From assembly GCF_004803895.1 (NCBI RefSeq), contig NZ_CP021978.1, forward strand, positions 124,001 to 188,000: DNA of 64,000 nt. The letters are read 5' to 3'. The stretch comes from Streptomyces hawaiiensis (GTDB lineage Bacteria > Actinomycetota > Actinomycetes > Streptomycetales > Streptomycetaceae). A program made the translations under genes and the position numbers. The notes below the pieces were generated by a model. That model ran no database searches and had not been told where the DNA came from. It was given only the letters and a program-made list of their open reading frames with translations. Shown here piece by piece: positions 8,693-16,616 of the stretch; position 1 is the first letter of the stretch, and each line of letters begins with the position of its first letter.

Positions 8693-9180
8693 AAGACGTG
8701 TACTGCCCGCATCCGAATGGTGAACTAGCCCCGGGCCAGAGGGAGTTCCGGCACGGTCACGACGCCCCAACGCCATCTCCAGGGTGTCGAGGACGAGCTT
8801 GGCCCGTTTGCTGGTGGCCGCTGGCCAGCCGACGATCGCCCGGGAGGACACGTCGGCAACGAACGCGACGTAGACGGTCCCGGACCAGGTCCTCACGTAG
8901 GCGAAGTCGGCCACCCACCGTTCGTTGGGGCGGGACGCGGTGAAGTCGCGGCTGAGCAAGTCGGCCGCCCGCTCCTGGCCGTCGTCCCGGATGGTGGTGC
9001 GGATCTTTTTTCCCTCGTCGGGCGCCCTCGAGGCCGAGATGGCACATCAGCCGGGCCACGATGCAGCGGGCCGCCGGTATGCCTTCACGGTACAGCTGTC
9101 GCCGGACCTGAGCCGACCCTGGCTTCGTGGAGTTCGCAACACTCCCGAATCACGTGGAGTCGAGTGGACTCAGCGGGGCG
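8693..9180 (-). mobile_element. IS3-family transposase (OrfB) remnant
   Basis: The minus strand encodes RQLYREGIPAARCIVARLMCH, LLSRDFTASRPNERWVADF and YVRTWSGTVYVAFVADVSSRA, up to GLVHHSDAG, the integrase core of an IS3 OrfB with its first Asp (VADF) and the HHSD Asp. A frameshift lies in the A-run near 9007-9012 (gene for GKK). The last Glu block is missing because the sequence joins IS5 DNA near 8692. Confidence 0.8.
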
Positions 9181-9284
9181 CCGAGCCATGCCGGGCTGCG
9201 AAAGTGGTGGACGCCGCCCCCGCAGAGATCACGCGGCTCGACCGCCCGTCTGTGAGAGCCATCTTCGACCACAGCCCGTTCGGG

Positions 9285-9938
9285 TTATGCCGACGCCTCG
9301 ACAGCAGCGAGGCCCTCCTGTGCCGTCACGAGCTTGCCGTTCAGACCGCCGAAGGTGTGGAGGTCACCGAACACCTCCACGCGCCCGGTGTCACGCACAC
9401 CGCCGGCCTTCACCGGATCGAATCCCGCTGCGGTGATGAGCCGCTCGGCCGCGGCAGCGGCTTGGCCGTCGTCGGTCGCGTAGAAGAGGACGGCCCGCTG
9501 CGGCGCGCGGTCGGCACCGGATGCAAGCAGTTCGGCCGGGAGTGAGCCGAACGCTTTCACGTAGTGCGCCCCGGCGGGAGACAACCCGGCAATGACCGAG
9601 CCTGCGGACTGACCTTCAGGGAGGATCGGAGTGAAGTTGCCCTGATCGTCGGCCGCGAGGGCATTGGACGGATCGACGACGACCTTGCCGGGCAACAGGT
9701 CCGCGTACTCCGCGATCAGTTCCTTGATGGCGTCGAACCAGACTGCGAAGACAATGATGTCGGCCTGGTCGATGGCAGCTCTCACGGAAGCGGCGTCGGC
9801 CTGATCGCCGAGCTCCTTCGCGAGGGCGGTGGCCTTCGCCTGGTCCTTGGAAGCGAGCATGACTCGCTCTCCGCCGTCAACGAGGAGCTGGGCAACCGTC
9901 TTGCCGATAGCACCCACTCCGACAACTGCAGTAACCAT
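9285..9938 (-). CDS. NAD(P)-binding reductase, NADPH:F420-reductase type
   Basis: I chose the second of two adjacent ATGs (9938) because AGGAGG at 9944-9949 is five bases from it; the protein is then 217 residues (VTAVVGVGAIGKTVAQLLVD...). It has the N-terminal GxGxxG Rossmann fold, the ADIIVFAVWFDAIKEL segment and the KVVVDPSNAL strand of the F420-reductase/pyrroline-reductase-like group. It should oxidise NADPH, but F420 specificity cannot be judged from sequence. The single gene has an operator copy (9993-10006) 55 bases upstream. Confidence 0.88.
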   Translation of the reverse strand: MVTAVVGVGAIGKTVAQLLVDGGERVMLASKDQAKATALAKELGDQADAASVRAAIDQADIIVFAVWFDAIKELIAEYADLLPGKVVVDPSNALAADDQGNFTPILPEGQSAGSVIAGLSPAGAHYVKAFGSLPAELLASGADRAPQRAVLFYATDDGQAAAAAERLITAAGFDPVKAGGVRDTGRVEVFGDLHTFGGLNGKLVTAQEGLAAVEASA

Positions 9939-9992
9939 CATTTCCTCCTGTGATTGCATCGGATGACACGACAACAAACTACAGGGAAGGAA

Positions 9993-10006
9993 GTTGATAC
10001 GTCAAC
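9993..10006. promoter_or_regulatory. Putative operator copy 6 (GTTGATACGTCAAC)
   Basis: GTTGA and TCAAC arms are intact. It sits directly upstream of the reductase 9285-9938 and points to the same regulator as the other copies. Confidence 0.68.
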
Positions 10007-10256
10007 GAGTGGCGTCGCCATTGTCGGTCATGTGGAGGTAGCGCTTAGCGGGCCTTGACCCAAGGCCCGAAGCGGGCGTCGCCCAGGCGCCGACCTCGGG
10101 CGAGGCGGCTTCCGACCGCTTCGACCAGGCCTACAGTTCATGGCCGGCGAAGTTGCGGCCGACCATCAGCGGTATGCCGGGCCTCAGGGATGCGAGCATG
10201 CGGCGGGCGAGCTTGTGCTCGCCGAACCGGGTGAACACCGGTTCCGCTCTCCACTG
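10007..10256. other. Non-coding stretch
   Basis: No convincing gene. The minus strand 10135-10245 reads FTRFGEHKLARRMLASLRPG then IPLMVGRNFAGHEL and stop, which may be the tail of a lost gene; I cannot name the family. Confidence 0.25.
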
Positions 10257-10315
10257 TGAAGCGAAAGGAACGGCCCCCACCATCATTACAGTGGGGACCG
10301 TTCCATCACGCTTCA
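10257..10315 (-). terminator. Large hairpin terminator after the DUF3237 gene
   Basis: Outer stem 10257-10263/10309-10315 and inner stem 10267-10280/10291-10304 (one mismatch) fold into a long hairpin starting 25 bases past the stop of the minus-strand gene at 10341. Confidence 0.65.
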
Positions 10316-10340
10316 GAAGCCCTGATGTCGCTGCTCCGGC

Positions 10341-10787
10341 TCAGCTCACGGCATAGATCTCGTAGCCGACCTTGCCGGGCGAGATGAAGCCGCCCACGCC
10401 GACCGCGACGAGACCGTTCAGCCATGCGTACGGCTCGGCTGCAGTCTCGAACATCGGCGCAGTGCGCCAGTAGACCTTGGACGCGTCGGGGGGTCCGTCA
10501 GCCGACTCGTCGAGCCCCCGGATCAGCCCCTTGTAGGTCATCAGAATCGTGTGGCCGTCGTGCGTACGGATCGGCTGCAGGACGTTGATCTCGAACGTAC
10601 CGTCAGCGCGTCCGACTACACGGTCACCGCCGAGTGGGAGCAGCTCACCGCGCAGCCTCGGCCCCTCGACCGTACCGCCGACGGCGTGCGTGAATCTCAC
10701 GGCGCCATAGGGGGTGTCTCCGACGGGCACCTCTTCGCCTGTCTCGACTTCTACGCGGAACAAGAACTCAAGGTCCGGTGCTGGCAT
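10341..10787 (-). CDS. DUF3237 domain-containing protein
   Basis: A 148-residue protein with the DUF3237 order: LEFLFRVEVETGEEVPVGDTP, a central strand GGTVEGPRLRGELLPLGGD and the RADGTFEINVLQPIRTHDGH block, then TAPMFETAAEPYAWLNGLVAVG near the end. DUF3237 proteins form a beta-barrel of unknown function and often lie near oxidoreductases. The ATG at 10787 is preceded by AAGGAAA. It is a single gene followed by a strong hairpin. There is no operator copy immediately upstream; the nearest pair is at 11080-11108. Confidence 0.88.
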   Translation of the reverse strand: MPAPDLEFLFRVEVETGEEVPVGDTPYGAVRFTHAVGGTVEGPRLRGELLPLGGDRVVGRADGTFEINVLQPIRTHDGHTILMTYKGLIRGLDESADGPPDASKVYWRTAPMFETAAEPYAWLNGLVAVGVGGFISPGKVGYEIYAVS

Positions 10788-10961
10788 GTCTGTTTCCTTA
10801 TCTGGTATGTCCGAGGTTCACGTGGGGAAGGCCGCGGCGGCCGGATTAAGAACAACCGCCGAGAATTTTGGTCTTCGATACGGGGATGCCCCACTACAGG
10901 TGGCCCTGATTGACGAACTCGGTCCAGGCATCTTGCCTGGAATTTCCTTCTGGGAAATGAA

Positions 10962-10984
10962 ATCACCGATGACTAGTCGGTGAT
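10962..10984. repeat. Inverted repeat ATCACCGA / TCGGTGAT
   Basis: Perfect 8-bp arms at 10962-10969 and 10977-10984 around a 7-base spacer, between the DUF3237 gene and a decayed MarR gene. It could be an operator of a second regulator; it is too short and AT-poor for a typical terminator. Confidence 0.4.
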
Positions 10985-11079
10985 GAAACGTGGCTCTCGA
11001 CTGCCGACAGCAGCATCCAGTCAGCGCTCGACGGCGTAGCTATGACGGTTCTCAAAGGGGGGTTGAGTTCCGAGAGAAT

Positions 11080-11108
11080 GATGACACGTCAATTGTTGGC
11101 GCATCAAG
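11080..11108. promoter_or_regulatory. Putative operator copies 7 and 8 (adjacent pair)
   Basis: GATGACACGTCAAT (11080-11093) and GTTGGCGCATCAAG (11095-11108) lie head to tail, one base apart, just before the decayed MarR gene. Both are imperfect. Confidence 0.5.
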
Positions 11109-11114
11109 CGCTTC

Positions 11115-11340
11115 ATGTTCGCTCCTGTGCGCCCAGTGGCGTGAGCGAATACGCCGTCCTCACGGACCTGTCACAGAAGCCCAGCAGGGTGTGGCGCGAG
11201 TGGTACGGGCGCCGGCTGCGGCGCGGATGTCGCGCTCGACCATGCCGGTCACGCACGGCTTCCTCGAACCAGGCTGGTGCGTCCGGAGGGTGGGGTCGCC
11301 GACGGGGCTGTCACAAAGTGGCGCGCGCGGTATTGATCGG
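11115..11340 (+). pseudogene. Decayed MarR-family regulator
   Basis: The plus strand reads VSEYAVLTDLSQKPS in one frame, then RAPAAARMSRSTMPVTHGFLE followed by WCVRRVGSPT in another. Together this is the DNA-binding segment of a MarR protein (SEYAVL..LS..P...RMSELA..ARMSRSTMT..V.RLE.AGLVRRV.SP.D). The dimer ends are lost and the frame breaks near 11165. With an operator pair directly in front, it looks like a dead second regulator of the same family as the intact gene at 958-1425. Confidence 0.55.
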
Positions 11341-11523
11341 TGACGCGAGGAGCGCGTTTCTGACCTGCGGCGACAGGCCATGTCGAGAAGCCGTTCGATG
11401 GCTCCGTCAGGAGCATTTCTCGGCGAGCACGGGGTGCCCTTCAGGAGGGGAGCGGTACTTTTCGTCGCCGAGTGGCTGCTCCCGCCGTCGACAGAGCCGG
11501 TTCTGACGGCTCGGTGGTGCTGG

Positions 11524-12390
11524 TTATGCGTCGCCGAGGCCGATGAGTTGCAGGCGCATGGCGTCGAGTTCGGCGTCGGACTTCTCCCGGACGAGGCGCA
11601 GGATCTGCTCGGCGTCCTCGCCTACGGCGCCGCGGATGGGTGCGGGCACCTGCTCGACCAGCTCGATCACCCGGTCGGCCGAGGCCTCGCTGCTCAGCCC
11701 GCTCGCCTGCGAGGAGTTGAGGGCATCGGTGAACGTGGCGAAGGCCTCGCCGTAGAGGGCGCGCTGCTCCTCGGTCATCGAGTCGGCGACCTGTCGCAGG
11801 GCTACCGACGACTTGGCCGGGCCGCCGGTGCGCATGTTGCCGGCCTGGGCCATCACCACGTCGATACCGAACGGCTTCAGTTCGGCGCGGTAGAGGTCCG
11901 CGATCGCTTCCAGGGCTGCCTTCGAGGCACTGGAGGGGCCGTTGAACGGGATGGGGAAGCGGCCGGTCATCGCTCCGATCAGGACGATGCGTCCGCGGGA
12001 AGCGCGCAGGGCCGGAAGGAAGGCATTGATGACGGAGAGGCCGCCGAAGAGGTTGACGTCGAACTCACGCTTGACCGCAGCGATCGGCAGCACCTCCAGC
12101 GGGCCGGGAGTGAGGATTCCGGCATTGCTGATGAGCACGTCCAGGCCGTCCTGGCCCAGCTCTACGGAGACCTGCTCCACCCATGCGGTGACCGCGTCCT
12201 CGTCGGTGATGTCGACGAGGGAGAGGGTGGCCGCGCCGTCCGTGGCCTTGTCCAGGTCGGTGATCTCGTCCGCGGACAGCGCGGTACCGAAGACCCGGTA
12301 TCCGCTGGCGGCGAGCTTGAGGGCCATATCCCGCCCCAGTCCGCTGCCGGCGCCCGTGATCGCGACGGTCGACTGCTTGGTGTCCGGCAT
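11524..12390 (-). CDS. SDR-family protein lacking the usual catalytic Tyr and Ser
   Basis: A 288-residue SDR with TGAGSGLG (12-19) and SNAG (88-91). At the catalytic site the usual Tyr-x3-Lys reads Ser153-x3-Lys157 (GPSSASKAALEA), and the upstream Ser position is Gly139/Ala140 (LIGAMTG). Lys is kept. The rest of the fold (KPFGIDVVMAQAGNMRTGG) is normal. It may bind NAD(P) as a sensor or use another proton donor, as some divergent SDR groups keep such changes. The ATG at 12390 has a good AAGGAG nearby, and an operator copy lies 97 bases upstream. Confidence 0.88.
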   Translation of the reverse strand: MPDTKQSTVAITGAGSGLGRDMALKLAASGYRVFGTALSADEITDLDKATDGAATLSLVDITDEDAVTAWVEQVSVELGQDGLDVLISNAGILTPGPLEVLPIAAVKREFDVNLFGGLSVINAFLPALRASRGRIVLIGAMTGRFPIPFNGPSSASKAALEAIADLYRAELKPFGIDVVMAQAGNMRTGGPAKSSVALRQVADSMTEEQRALYGEAFATFTDALNSSQASGLSSEASADRVIELVEQVPAPIRGAVGEDAEQILRLVREKSDAELDAMRLQLIGLGDA

Positions 12391-12486
12391 GGTTTTGCTC
12401 CTTAGACGCGGGAGGTTCCGCCGCCCGGCAGAGTGAGCCCCGGGCAGGCGGTTGAACGATGACGGTCTCCACTATCCCCACGCATG

Positions 12487-12500
12487 GTTGATGTGTCAAC
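12487..12500. promoter_or_regulatory. Putative operator copy 9 (GTTGATGTGTCAAC)
   Basis: Intact GTTGA and TCAAC arms upstream of the SDR gene 11524-12390. The gene-proximal 90 bases contain no other feature. Confidence 0.66.
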
Positions 12501-12578
12501 GTCTTGCCGGTCTGCAGAAGATCTTCAGATCGCGCAACCCCGCGCCAGGCATGATCTCCCAGGCCGCCTCGATCCGGT

Positions 12579-12819
12579 TCACCGCGCGAGCCGAGTTTCA
12601 TCAAGGATCATGCTGGAGAACTTGGCCCAAACCCGGGCGGCGGTCCGCTCGGTGAAGCGCCCGTGCGCCGTCGCCTCGGACGGGTCGAAGGCGGGCGGAA
12701 GCTGCTCCAGGCGTGGCCCGTCGTTGCCACGAGGGTGATCGCGGCCGCGTGTCTCGCAGTCGCAGGACATCAGGGACCAGACGTTCGACCATCGCCACGG
12801 ATCTCAGGCTACGACCCAC
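12579..12819 (-). mobile_element. IS5-family transposase N-terminal remnant
   Basis: The minus strand gives MVERLVPD then, after frame changes, LEQLPPAFDPSEATAHGRFTE followed by RVWAKFSSMILDE. This matches the orfA N-terminus seen intact at 13989-14348 (WQQL..FGPSGATAHRRF.EWTKARVWAKLHRLVLDE) but is clearly older and more diverged. No inverted repeat remains. Confidence 0.65.
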
Positions 12820-12907
12820 CCAAAGGGGTTGGTACCTAGGGAAGTTGAACGCGTGCGGTGGCTGCTGGTCGCCTCGCCTGAGCTTGACGTCGGGATGCGA
12901 TCATGTA

Positions 12908-12921
12908 GATGATGCATCAAC
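12908..12921. promoter_or_regulatory. Putative operator copy 10 (GATGATGCATCAAC)
   Basis: One arm has a single change from GTTGAT; the other is perfect. It lies 77 bases upstream of the secreted-protein gene at 12998. Confidence 0.58.
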
Positions 12922-12997
12922 TTGACGGGGCATCTCATCGGGGCGGCCACGCCACACGTGCGCCCACGATGTCGAAGATGAAAGGCGTATATATCTC

Positions 12998-13384
12998 ATG
13001 AAGAAGCGTCTCATTGTCGTGATCGCCGCAGGCGGCGCGGCAGCCGCGGCACTGGCCGTGACCGCCGTTCCGGCCCAGGCGGCGAGCCAGCCGCCCCAGT
13101 GCCGGGCCGACGCGGGCGCCGCCTGCCTGGCTGTCACCAACGGAACCAAAGGCCAGGTCCACAGCATCAGCGTGAACGGCCGGTGCGTGTCATTCCCCAC
13201 GGACAGCGTGAACCAGTACTTCCCCGAGGTGACCGTGACCCCGTCCGGAGCGTCGCCCACCACACTGACCTACTCGGGCTATCACTGCGAGAGCACTACT
13301 CAGAACTCGCAGCCTGTGGGCTGGTTCACGGGCCCCACGGCCGATAATTACCGCTGGGTGGTCATCGGCCGCATCTGGCAGTGA
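12998..13384 (+). CDS. Small secreted protein of unknown function
   Basis: A 128-residue protein with a classical Sec signal peptide: MKKR, a hydrophobic stretch to about residue 22 and an AQA cleavage site near 28. The mature part is about 100 residues with four cysteines (QCRADAGAAC, GRC, YHC), probably two disulfides, and a Trp-rich end. I do not recognise the family. A weak AAAGG precedes the ATG by about 10 bases. An operator copy lies 77 bases upstream and two strong terminators follow, so it is a stand-alone unit that may share the MarR-type control. Confidence 0.8.
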   Translation: MKKRLIVVIAAGGAAAAALAVTAVPAQAASQPPQCRADAGAACLAVTNGTKGQVHSISVNGRCVSFPTDSVNQYFPEVTVTPSGASPTTLTYSGYHCESTTQNSQPVGWFTGPTADNYRWVVIGRIWQ

Positions 13385-13390
13385 CACATG

Positions 13391-13427
13391 CGACGCGGTG
13401 GCCGCCCCAGCGGCGGCCACCGCGTCG
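13391..13427 (+). terminator. Intrinsic terminator hairpin
   Basis: A perfect 16-bp GC-rich stem with a 5-base loop starting seven bases after the stop of the secreted-protein gene. Confidence 0.8.
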
Positions 13428-13473
13428 GCTATTCGACACATTGCACGCCGCTACCAGTGAGCGAGACCAGTGA

Positions 13474-13518
13474 GCCGGTCGGGGTCGCCTGGAGGCTGTC
13501 CAGGCGACCCCGACCGGC
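13474..13518. terminator. Second long hairpin terminator
   Basis: A perfect 20-bp stem (13474-13493 with 13499-13518) and a 5-base loop, followed by CTTTCT. It lies between the secreted gene and IS debris and may act in both directions. Confidence 0.75.
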
Positions 13519-13534
13519 CTTTCTGACCCGCGCT

Positions 13535-13620
13535 CTGATACCTGGCCCTCACCGCCATCGCCTGCACCCTCATCCGCTGCCGCGGACTCGCCAAATGAGA
13601 TGGGTGAAGGTCTTATGAGG
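13535..13620 (+). mobile_element. IS5-family 3'-end scrap
   Basis: The plus strand reads YLALTAIACTLIRCRGLAK and stop, the C-terminus of the same transposase type as at 8148, followed by the CCAAATGAGAT inverted-repeat core. About 85 bp remain. Confidence 0.6.
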
Positions 13621-13723
13621 GAGCCTCATTGCAGTGATTTCGCAGGGTTAGTGGCGTAGCTGCCCGGGCTGTTTCTACCGTCGTCGGCGTTGAGGCCACA
13701 GTGGGCGCGGGGACCGTTGCGGC

Positions 13724-13985
13724 ATGGGTGGTGTGGTGCAGTCGTTGATCGAGGCACTTGAGGCCAGGGAAGTGGCGGCTTGTGGCCGGGCCAATCGGCT
13801 ACGTGAGCGGATCGCCGGGTTTCCCGACGAGTTGTCGCAGGTGGAGGCGGAGCCGTCGCGGCTTCGAATCGCGCGGGAGACCGTTGACGAGGTGCTGTCC
13901 GACGGCCCGGCGGTGGCCGCAGCTCCGGTGGGGGACGTGGAGGCCGCGGGTGGCACCGTCGATGGATCTGGCAGCGGCGGTGTTC
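13724..13985 (+). pseudogene. N-terminal coiled-coil fragment of an unknown protein
   Basis: The frame opens MGGVVQSLIEALEAREVAAC and continues with Arg/Glu-rich heptads (RERIAGFPDELSQVEAEPSRL) to about residue 65, then a linker, and is cut at 13985-13989 by IS5 DNA. Similar N-termini occur in actinobacterial proteins of unknown role found near transposons, usually with a C-terminal winged helix that is missing here. Confidence 0.45.
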
Positions 13986-13988
13986 GCT

Positions 13989-14387
13989 TCAGATCCCCCT
14001 TTTCAGGGCCCGCATGTTCACCGAGTCGATCGCACAGCGGGTCCAGTCCAACTCGCCGCGGGATCCGAGCTCATCAAGGACCAGGCGGTGGAGTTTGGCC
14101 CACACCCTCGCCTTCGTCCACTCGGCAAAGCGCCGATGAGCCGTCGCCCCCGACGGCCCGAACGACGCGGAGGCCAGCTGCTGCCACGTGCAGCCTGACG
14201 TGGCCACGAAAACGATCGCGGCCAGCACTTCCCGGTCACCATGTCGACGTCGGCCGCCGCCCTGGGGCCGCGACGGAGCCTCCGGCACCACCCGCTGGAA
14301 CAACTCCCACAACTCATCCGGCACCAGCCGCTCAACGATCCCCGCCATAACCGACAGCCTACCGAGAAGGCCAAATGAGATGACCTC
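13989..14387 (-). mobile_element. IS5-family element, 5' part with intact orfA
   Basis: The orfA (13989-14348, 119 residues) runs from MAGIVERLVPDELWELFQRVV to VNMRALKRGI, ending at the same A4G5 slip run (13995-14003) as the copy at 8603. The inverted repeat CCAAATGAGATGACCTC ends at 14387 followed by TTA. The orfB half is absent: the sequence changes one base past the slip site. It carries the half that the element at 8139-8692 lacks, with 92 bp shared (8597-8688 and 13989-14080, two mismatches). Confidence 0.82.
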
Positions 14388-14568
14388 TTATGCGGCCATG
14401 CAGGTCTTCCGGTCGACCGGATGACACCGCAGCCCGCGGTGGGCGGCGGGCCATCCACGGCACGCAGTACGTGAGTGATGCCCTACTCGGAGAACTGCAC
14501 TGCAAGGGACATCTGCTCGGCCCTCAGCCCTGGACGCGATCCGTTGTGCGGGCGCGGGCCCGTCGGCA

Positions 14569-14979
14569 TCACTGACCGCAGGGTCCCGAGTGATCACAGT
14601 ACGGCTGGAGACGGGTCTGCCCGCAGCCGCACAGCACGACCCTGGTCTCGGCGCGCGGACCTTCCGGTGTGTCCACCCGCAGCTCGCCACGCACGGTGAG
14701 CTGCCCGGTGGAGCTGCGCGTGATCTGCGTGGGGCGCTCCGAGATCTCCGTCCCGCCGTCCGCGAGTTCGTACTGCAGCGCACCCGAGGGGCAGCGCCGC
14801 ACCACTTCGGCCAGGCGATCGGCCGCGGCACCGTCGGGTCGGATCCACGGTCGCGCAGCCGTGTCGAAGACTTCCGGCAGACCACGGACGCACTCGGTGG
14901 CGTGCAGGCAGCGCCCGGCCTCGAAGGTCACGGTGATCGGCTCGCTCTTGTACGACTTCCTCGCAGACCTGTCGCTCAT
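14569..14979 (-). CDS. Fer4_19 / CDGSH-type iron-sulfur protein
   Basis: I start at the ATG at 14979 because GGAGG lies five bases before it; an upstream ATG at 14991 has no such site. The 136-residue product has an N-terminal Fer4_19 (YjdI-like) half (CLHATECVRGLPEVFD, CPSGALQYELADG) and a C-terminal CDGSH-like half. The latter reads CGCGQTRLQPYCDHSG: the three cysteines (CxC...PYC) are in place but His comes two residues early compared with CDGSH. Such domains hold a redox-active [2Fe-2S] cluster. The gene lies 32 bases after the GNAT gene in one operon behind operator copy 11. Confidence 0.85.
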   Translation of the reverse strand: MSDRSARKSYKSEPITVTFEAGRCLHATECVRGLPEVFDTAARPWIRPDGAAADRLAEVVRRCPSGALQYELADGGTEISERPTQITRSSTGQLTVRGELRVDTPEGPRAETRVVLCGCGQTRLQPYCDHSGPCGQ

Positions 14980-15011
14980 GTCGGCCTCCATCGCCGCGCT
15001 GCGCGGCAGTG

Positions 15012-15320
15012 CTAGTCGCTGACCTTGCTGCGGGACTGGTACAACAGGTCCTGGTACTCGGGATGACGGGCGATCCAGCCCGCGAAGAAGGGGCAGGTGG
15101 CCAGAACACGCAGTCCCGAGGCGCGCGCTTCGTCAAGAGCGGTGCGGACCAGTGCGGACCCGACTCCCCTGCCCTCGTATTCCGGTGCGACCTCGGTGTG
15201 CACGAAGGCGACGAGTTCCGTCGTACGAATGTATTCGGCGACACCCGCGACCGGGGGCTGTGCGTCGACCCGGGCCTCGTAGCGCTTCGCCTCGGGCCGG
15301 TCGCTGACTTCGACCGCCAT
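15012..15320 (-). CDS. Small GNAT-type N-acetyltransferase
   Basis: The ATG at 15320 has AGGAGGA (15324-15330) at ideal spacing, giving 102 residues; the open frame extends upstream but without a ribosome site. The acetyl-CoA loop VAPEYEGRGVGSALVRTALDE follows the strand AFVHTEV, and the end reads CPFFAGWIARHPEYQDLL, a pattern of the compact GNAT group. The substrate is unknown. It is first in an operon with the CDGSH-type gene, and an operator copy lies 78 bases upstream. Confidence 0.87.
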   Translation of the reverse strand: MAVEVSDRPEAKRYEARVDAQPPVAGVAEYIRTTELVAFVHTEVAPEYEGRGVGSALVRTALDEARASGLRVLATCPFFAGWIARHPEYQDLLYQSRSKVSD

Positions 15321-15397
15321 ACGTCCTCCTCTTGGACCTGACCGCGCTCGAATCGGCAGGAGGCCAGGTTGGTCGGGCGCAAGACTATCGGCATATG

Positions 15398-15411
15398 GTT
15401 GATACATCAAC
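15398..15411. promoter_or_regulatory. Putative operator copy 11 (GTTGATACATCAAC)
   Basis: Both GTTGAT and ATCAAC arms are perfect. It is upstream of the GNAT/CDGSH operon and also 222 bases before the divergent aldo/keto reductase, so it could affect both. Confidence 0.7.
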
Positions 15412-15633
15412 TCCGTTGCGTCGCAAGCACTCTCGTATCGCCGCCTCGAGCCCCGTCGGCGCTGTGAAGTGCACTTCGGTGCCGGGGCTGCGGAGCGAGC
15501 TCGAAAGTTTCAGTCCCCCTGTGAGGTGGTGCCCGGACCACCGGCGTCTGTACCGTCGAGCAGGCAAGTCGTGTGCCGGAAGGCCATGGAAAGCGGACCT
15601 CGCACAGGTCCCACGAAGAGGTCGGGACATCAC

Positions 15634-16605
15634 ATGCGCTTTCGGGAATTCGGCCGCACTGGGCTGACCGTGTCCGAGATCGGCTACGGGGCCTGGGGAC
15701 TGGGCCAGGGAGCCTGGGTCGGCGCCGACGACGACTCCGGTGTGCGCGCTCTACACCGCGCCATCGACCTGGGCGTCACCTTTATCGACACCGCCCGGGC
15801 GTACGACCGCAGTGAGCGCGTCGTCGGCCATGCGCTCAAGGAGCTCCCCGGCGGGGGTGACAGCGTGCATGTGGCGACGAAGGTCGGGCCGAAGGTACCG
15901 GTCTCCCTGGCGTCCAGCGGGCTCCACCCCGACAAAGTGTTCCCCGGCTCGCACCTTCGCGAGAGCCTGGAGACCAGCCTCCGCGAGTTGGGCCGCGACC
16001 ACGTCGACCTCCTCCAGTTGCACACCTGGGAGGACGAGTGGACCGGCCGCGGCGACTGGCTGGAGACGGCGGACGCCCTCAAGCAGGAGGGCAAGATCAG
16101 GGCCTTCGGGATCTCCGTCAAGGACCATCAGCCCGAGAACGTGCTCACGGTACTGCGTACCGGCGTCCTGGACACGGTCCAGGTCATCTACAACGTTTTC
16201 GAGCAAGCCCCGGCCGACGCCCTGCTGCCCGCCTGCGAGGAGCACGGCGTCGGTGTGATCGGGCGGGTGGTACTCGACGAGGGGGCCCTGACGGGCTCGG
16301 TCCGGACGGGCGTCACCTTCCCGGAGGGTGACTGGCGCAACTGGTACTTCAGGGACGACCGGCCTGCCCAGGTCGAGAAGCGGGTGGACGCGCTCATCGC
16401 CGACCTGGGGATCGGTGCCGAGGAACTGCCCTCCGCAGCGCTGCGGTTCGCGCTCGCCGGGCAGGCGGTCTCCACGGTCATCGTCGGGATGCGGTCACTA
16501 GGGAACGTGGAACGCAACGCGGCGATCGCCGACGCACCCCCGCTGACCGACCGGGAGCTCGCGGTGCTGGCGAGGCACCGCTGGCCGAAGAACTTCTACA
16601 GCTGA
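15634..16605 (+). CDS. Aldo/keto reductase
   Basis: The frame is open from 15469, but the family N-terminus MRFREFGRTGLTVSEIGYGA begins at the ATG at 15634, giving 323 residues. The AKR tetrad is present: Asp and Tyr in FIDTARAYDRSE, Lys in ATKVGPK, His in LLQLHTW. The late IVGMRSLGNVERN block is the NADPH-binding end. It belongs to the group that reduces aldehydes or ketones with NADPH as monomers in the cytoplasm. It is a single gene and its 3' end touches the left repeat of an IS6 element 11 bases after the stop. Confidence 0.92.
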   Translation: MRFREFGRTGLTVSEIGYGAWGLGQGAWVGADDDSGVRALHRAIDLGVTFIDTARAYDRSERVVGHALKELPGGGDSVHVATKVGPKVPVSLASSGLHPDKVFPGSHLRESLETSLRELGRDHVDLLQLHTWEDEWTGRGDWLETADALKQEGKIRAFGISVKDHQPENVLTVLRTGVLDTVQVIYNVFEQAPADALLPACEEHGVGVIGRVVLDEGALTGSVRTGVTFPEGDWRNWYFRDDRPAQVEKRVDALIADLGIGAEELPSAALRFALAGQAVSTVIVGMRSLGNVERNAAIADAPPLTDRELAVLARHRWPKNFYS

Positions 16606-16616
16606 TCCCTTCCGGC

